A program made the translations under genes and the position numbers. Below, in pieces: positions 62,323-64,000 of a DNA stretch of 64,000 nucleotides (the stretch's first letter is position 1; each line of letters opens with the position of its first letter). Origin of the DNA: CAZAQK01 sp046344715 (GTDB lineage: Bacteria; Pseudomonadota; Alphaproteobacteria; Rickettsiales; SXRF01); assembly GCA_046344715.1 (NCBI GenBank), contig JBKDKX010000012.1:1-64000 (forward strand), in the 5' to 3' direction. Below the pieces are notes generated by a model. The model saw only the letters and a program-made list of their open reading frames with translations. It was not told the DNA's origin and made no database searches.

Positions 62323-63339
62323 TTAAGAAAGCGAAGCAAGCCAATGGCTCAAAGGTTGCCATAGTTCACGCTTTGCTTGTGATCCAACAATCATGCTTAC
62401 ATGTCCGGCAGCGGGATAAATTATTTTGGCGTGTTTAATTGCTTTAGCAAGCGGCAGCGCGCAATCAAAAGGCACGACATGATCATTTTTAGGCATGGCG
62501 ATGAAGGTGGGAAGCTTTAATTCTTTTGGATTGATAATTTTGTTTGCTATCTGCCAACCGCCAACCGCCAACTGATTCTCCTGCGCCCAGTCAATCAAAC
62601 AATCATGCGCCATGCGCGAGGTCATCGGTACACCATCATTTACCCAGTGCTCCAGCGCAATAAAATCCTTTGCGGCGCGGCCATGTTCTTCCAGACTAGC
62701 AAAGCGCTTGAACTTCTGCTCAAACACCCATGGATCAGTGAGGTAAAACAAGGCCTGTATAATCTCGGCCGGAACAGTGTCGCCTGAGGCCAGTATTTCA
62801 GCCATCTTTTGCTTATATGCATCATCCAATATGAGTGGTTTAAAATTATCGCAATGGAAGTTCCACGGCGTGGCAAGTAGGGCAAGTGCGCCTACATGTT
62901 TTACTGCAATATGTGCTGCTGCCAGCGAGAGTACGCCGCCCATGCAATATCCAGCCAGTGCAATTTTCCCGCCGGTTTTTTCAGCAAGATATTTTATGGC
63001 TGGAATGAGGATATGGGCAATGTAATCCTCGCAGTTATAATCTTTCTCGGTATCTGCGGGTTTACCCCAATCCAGCACTAGCGGGTAATGCCCTTCAGAT
63101 GCCAAAAATCGCAGTAGGCTACGTTCTTCCTCTAAGTCGAGAATATAATAGCGATTGATAAGGGAAGGAATAAAAAGCACCACTGCGCCGTTATGGGCAG
63201 TGGTAGCATTAATCCCATAATCCAACAGGCGTGCAGCACCCTTCTGCCATATGGATGGTGGCTCAGGAACCTCACGCTTATATGCCGTATTGCAATAACG
63301 TTTTATGCCGGAAATTACATCAGCGGCGTGGTTTTGCAC
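62323..63339 (-). CDS. polyhydroxyalkanoate synthase-like protein (PhaC-related)
   Basis: Polymerase-family alpha/beta protein. The nucleophile motif is LAGYCMGGVLSLAAAH (Cys, as in PhaC, rather than Ser). PSLINRYYILDLEEERSLLRFL and YPLVLDWGKPAD are PhaC family segments. The acid is in IAMPKNDHVVPF and the His in AAGHVSMIVG. Length is short (338 aa from GTG 63339). The frame is open to an ATG at 63528, and some upstream residues also look family-like, so the start is unresolved. It may be a class III-like synthase or a PhaC-related hydrolase. Confidence 0.8.
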   Translation of the reverse strand: MQNHAADVISGIKRYCNTAYKREVPEPPSIWQKGAARLLDYGINATTAHNGAVVLFIPSLINRYYILDLEEERSLLRFLASEGHYPLVLDWGKPADTEKDYNCEDYIAHILIPAIKYLAEKTGGKIALAGYCMGGVLSLAAAHIAVKHVGALALLATPWNFHCDNFKPLILDDAYKQKMAEILASGDTVPAEIIQALFYLTDPWVFEQKFKRFASLEEHGRAAKDFIALEHWVNDGVPMTSRMAHDCLIDWAQENQLAVGGWQIANKIINPKELKLPTFIAMPKNDHVVPFDCALPLAKAIKHAKIIYPAAGHVSMIVGSQAKRELWQPLSHWLASLS

Positions 63340-63664
63340 TTCGTTTTGCAGGGCTTTTTCGAACTGCTCGGGGTTTAGTTTTGGGTTTTTTGTTGCTAGC
63401 GGCTGATTCCAGTGCGGCAAGGCGTTTTTCGCACATTGCCACGCGGAAAGCGAGTTCAGACAGCCTGTTAGCATCATCAGGTGCAGCGGAAGCGTTGGAA
63501 TATGCTGATTTTTCACCGGATTGGCCATAGGTGCCTTTTTGCATGGATTGAATCATGTCCAGCATAGCGTGAATAAATTGTTTGTCACTCACCACCGAGG
63601 ATAGTTGTTTCTGCCATAAATCCAGCATTTCTTTGGCCAGTTGCTGATAAGTGTTGTTGCTCAT
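63320..63664 (-). CDS. putative PHA synthase-associated protein, unknown
   Basis: A 114-aa soluble protein. Its helical N-terminal part (YQQLAKEMLDLWQKQLSSVV) is followed by a possible coiled coil (RLSELAFRVAMCEKRLAALE) and a basic Lys/Pro/Ala/Arg tail (SNKKPKTKPRAVRKSPAKRS). It resembles in style the small partners of PHA synthases and phasins but no family is assigned. It overlaps the phaC-like gene by 20 bases with the GTG start, or 209 bases with the long frame. The ATG at 63664 is preferred; the frame opens at 63718. Confidence 0.65.
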   Translation of the reverse strand: MSNNTYQQLAKEMLDLWQKQLSSVVSDKQFIHAMLDMIQSMQKGTYGQSGEKSAYSNASAAPDDANRLSELAFRVAMCEKRLAALESAASNKKPKTKPRAVRKSPAKRSAKPRR

Positions 63665-63765
63665 AATTGTATTATCATCCGTTAATGTTCTTGCCAGATT
63701 AGCATAATAATGGTACAAAAAGTGACTGTATTTTATATGGTTATAGCCCTTTTGACAAGAAACGG

Positions 63766-64000
63766 ATGTTTATGCAGGCAGAAGCACAAGAAGCTGTTGT
63801 AATTAAAAAATATGCGAACCGCCGCCTGTATGACACTGGAACCAGTGCATATATCACTTTGGAAGATCTTTGTCAGCGCGTTAAGGACGGCAAGGATTTC
63901 GTGGTGGTTGATGCTAAAACTGGGCAGGACATTACCCGTCAGGTGCTCACCCAGATTATATTTGAGCAGGAAACCAAGGGTTTTCACCTGCTTCCTACCA
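63766..64000 (+). CDS. phaR: polyhydroxyalkanoate synthesis regulator PhaR (cut by window end)
   Basis: DNA- and PHB-binding repressor that controls phasin and PHA synthesis genes. The conserved N terminus is present: VVIKKYANRRLYDTGTSAYI, followed by TLEDLCQRVKDGKDFVVVDAK and GQDITRQVLTQIIFEQETKG. The frame is open to base 64000, so only the first 78 residues are visible. ATG codons at 63766 and 63772 are both possible. It is divergent from the PHA synthesis genes, as is common. Confidence 0.93.
   Translation, partial: MFMQAEAQEAVVIKKYANRRLYDTGTSAYITLEDLCQRVKDGKDFVVVDAKTGQDITRQVLTQIIFEQETKGFHLLPT

Noticed and set aside
1..64000. CRISPR array, prophage, rRNA operon or intact insertion sequence
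   Set aside because: No regularly spaced direct repeats, phage structural genes, rRNA sequence or transposase frame were seen on either strand.

Overview
The window is about 64 kb of chromosome from an alphaproteobacterium. Lineage markers are NtrY/NtrX, PopZ, GapR (DUF2312), a fused IspDF, an hfq-hflX pair, PhaR, and a long IleS with a KYSKRLKNY-type signature like the eukaryote/Rickettsia class. It keeps routes for pyrimidines, serine, arginine, methionine, aromatics, NAD, haem and isoprenoids, so it is not a strongly reduced obligate intracellular genome. An isolated virB8-virB9 pair recalls the scattered type IV secretion genes of Rickettsiales. A metabolically competent lineage on or near the rickettsial branch is my inference; 16S or ribosomal-protein phylogeny would decide it.

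Layout. 1-1.2 kb: a gene tail, a terminator, tRNA-Ser(GCU) and an unknown gene. 1.2-4.6 kb: lepB-rnc-unknown membrane gene-era, tightly overlapped. 4.6-6.7 kb: an accessory patch with a decayed methyltransferase fragment, a RelB/RelE-type toxin-antitoxin pair with a palindromic operator, and rmuC. 6.7-10.2 kb: glmU facing cinA-pgpA-ispDF. 10.3-15.2 kb: dusB, a small Fis-like gene, ntrY, ntrX. 15.3-20.4 kb: popZ, pcm and ileS, with ileS carrying three in-frame palindromic inserts. 20.4-29.8 kb: a PAS protein, metC, argG, malonyl-CoA decarboxylase, hfq, hflX, a ModA-like protein, a small secreted protein, tsaD and hemC. 29.9-40.9 kb: a TPR lipoprotein, pyrB, a GT-C membrane protein, pyrC, pyrF, three surface-glycan genes, gapR, aroG and pheA. 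41-46.2 kb: a secreted protein and the cytochrome c maturation operon ccmDEF-J-like-GHI. 46.2-49.8 kb: virB8-virB9-gpsA-nadA. 49.8-53 kb: a GT4, a hydrolase and an arylsulfotransferase-like protein. 53-57.2 kb: serC-unknown-serA-GST. 57.3-60.3 kb: a PIN-like protein and an LTA-synthase-like sulfatase. 60.3-64 kb: a polyhydroxyalkanoate block (phaB, phaA, a phaC-like gene, an associated small protein, and phaR cut by the window end).

How it fits together. Most genes lie in short head-to-tail operons with ATGA/GTGA overlaps. Palindromic repeats of several related families fill at least four intergenic gaps and have also entered ileS three times in frame, adding about 85 codons (1172 against roughly 1087). 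This resembles the behaviour of Rickettsia palindromic elements and is the most striking signal here. Other notable points are a Fis-like protein exactly where alphaproteobacteria carry ntrB-ntrC, a J-like protein lacking HPD inside the ccm operon, and an 86%-identical broken copy of the tail of the 37.6-kb methyltransferase gene about 33 kb away, downstream of era. I see no CRISPR array, rRNA, intact insertion sequence or prophage.
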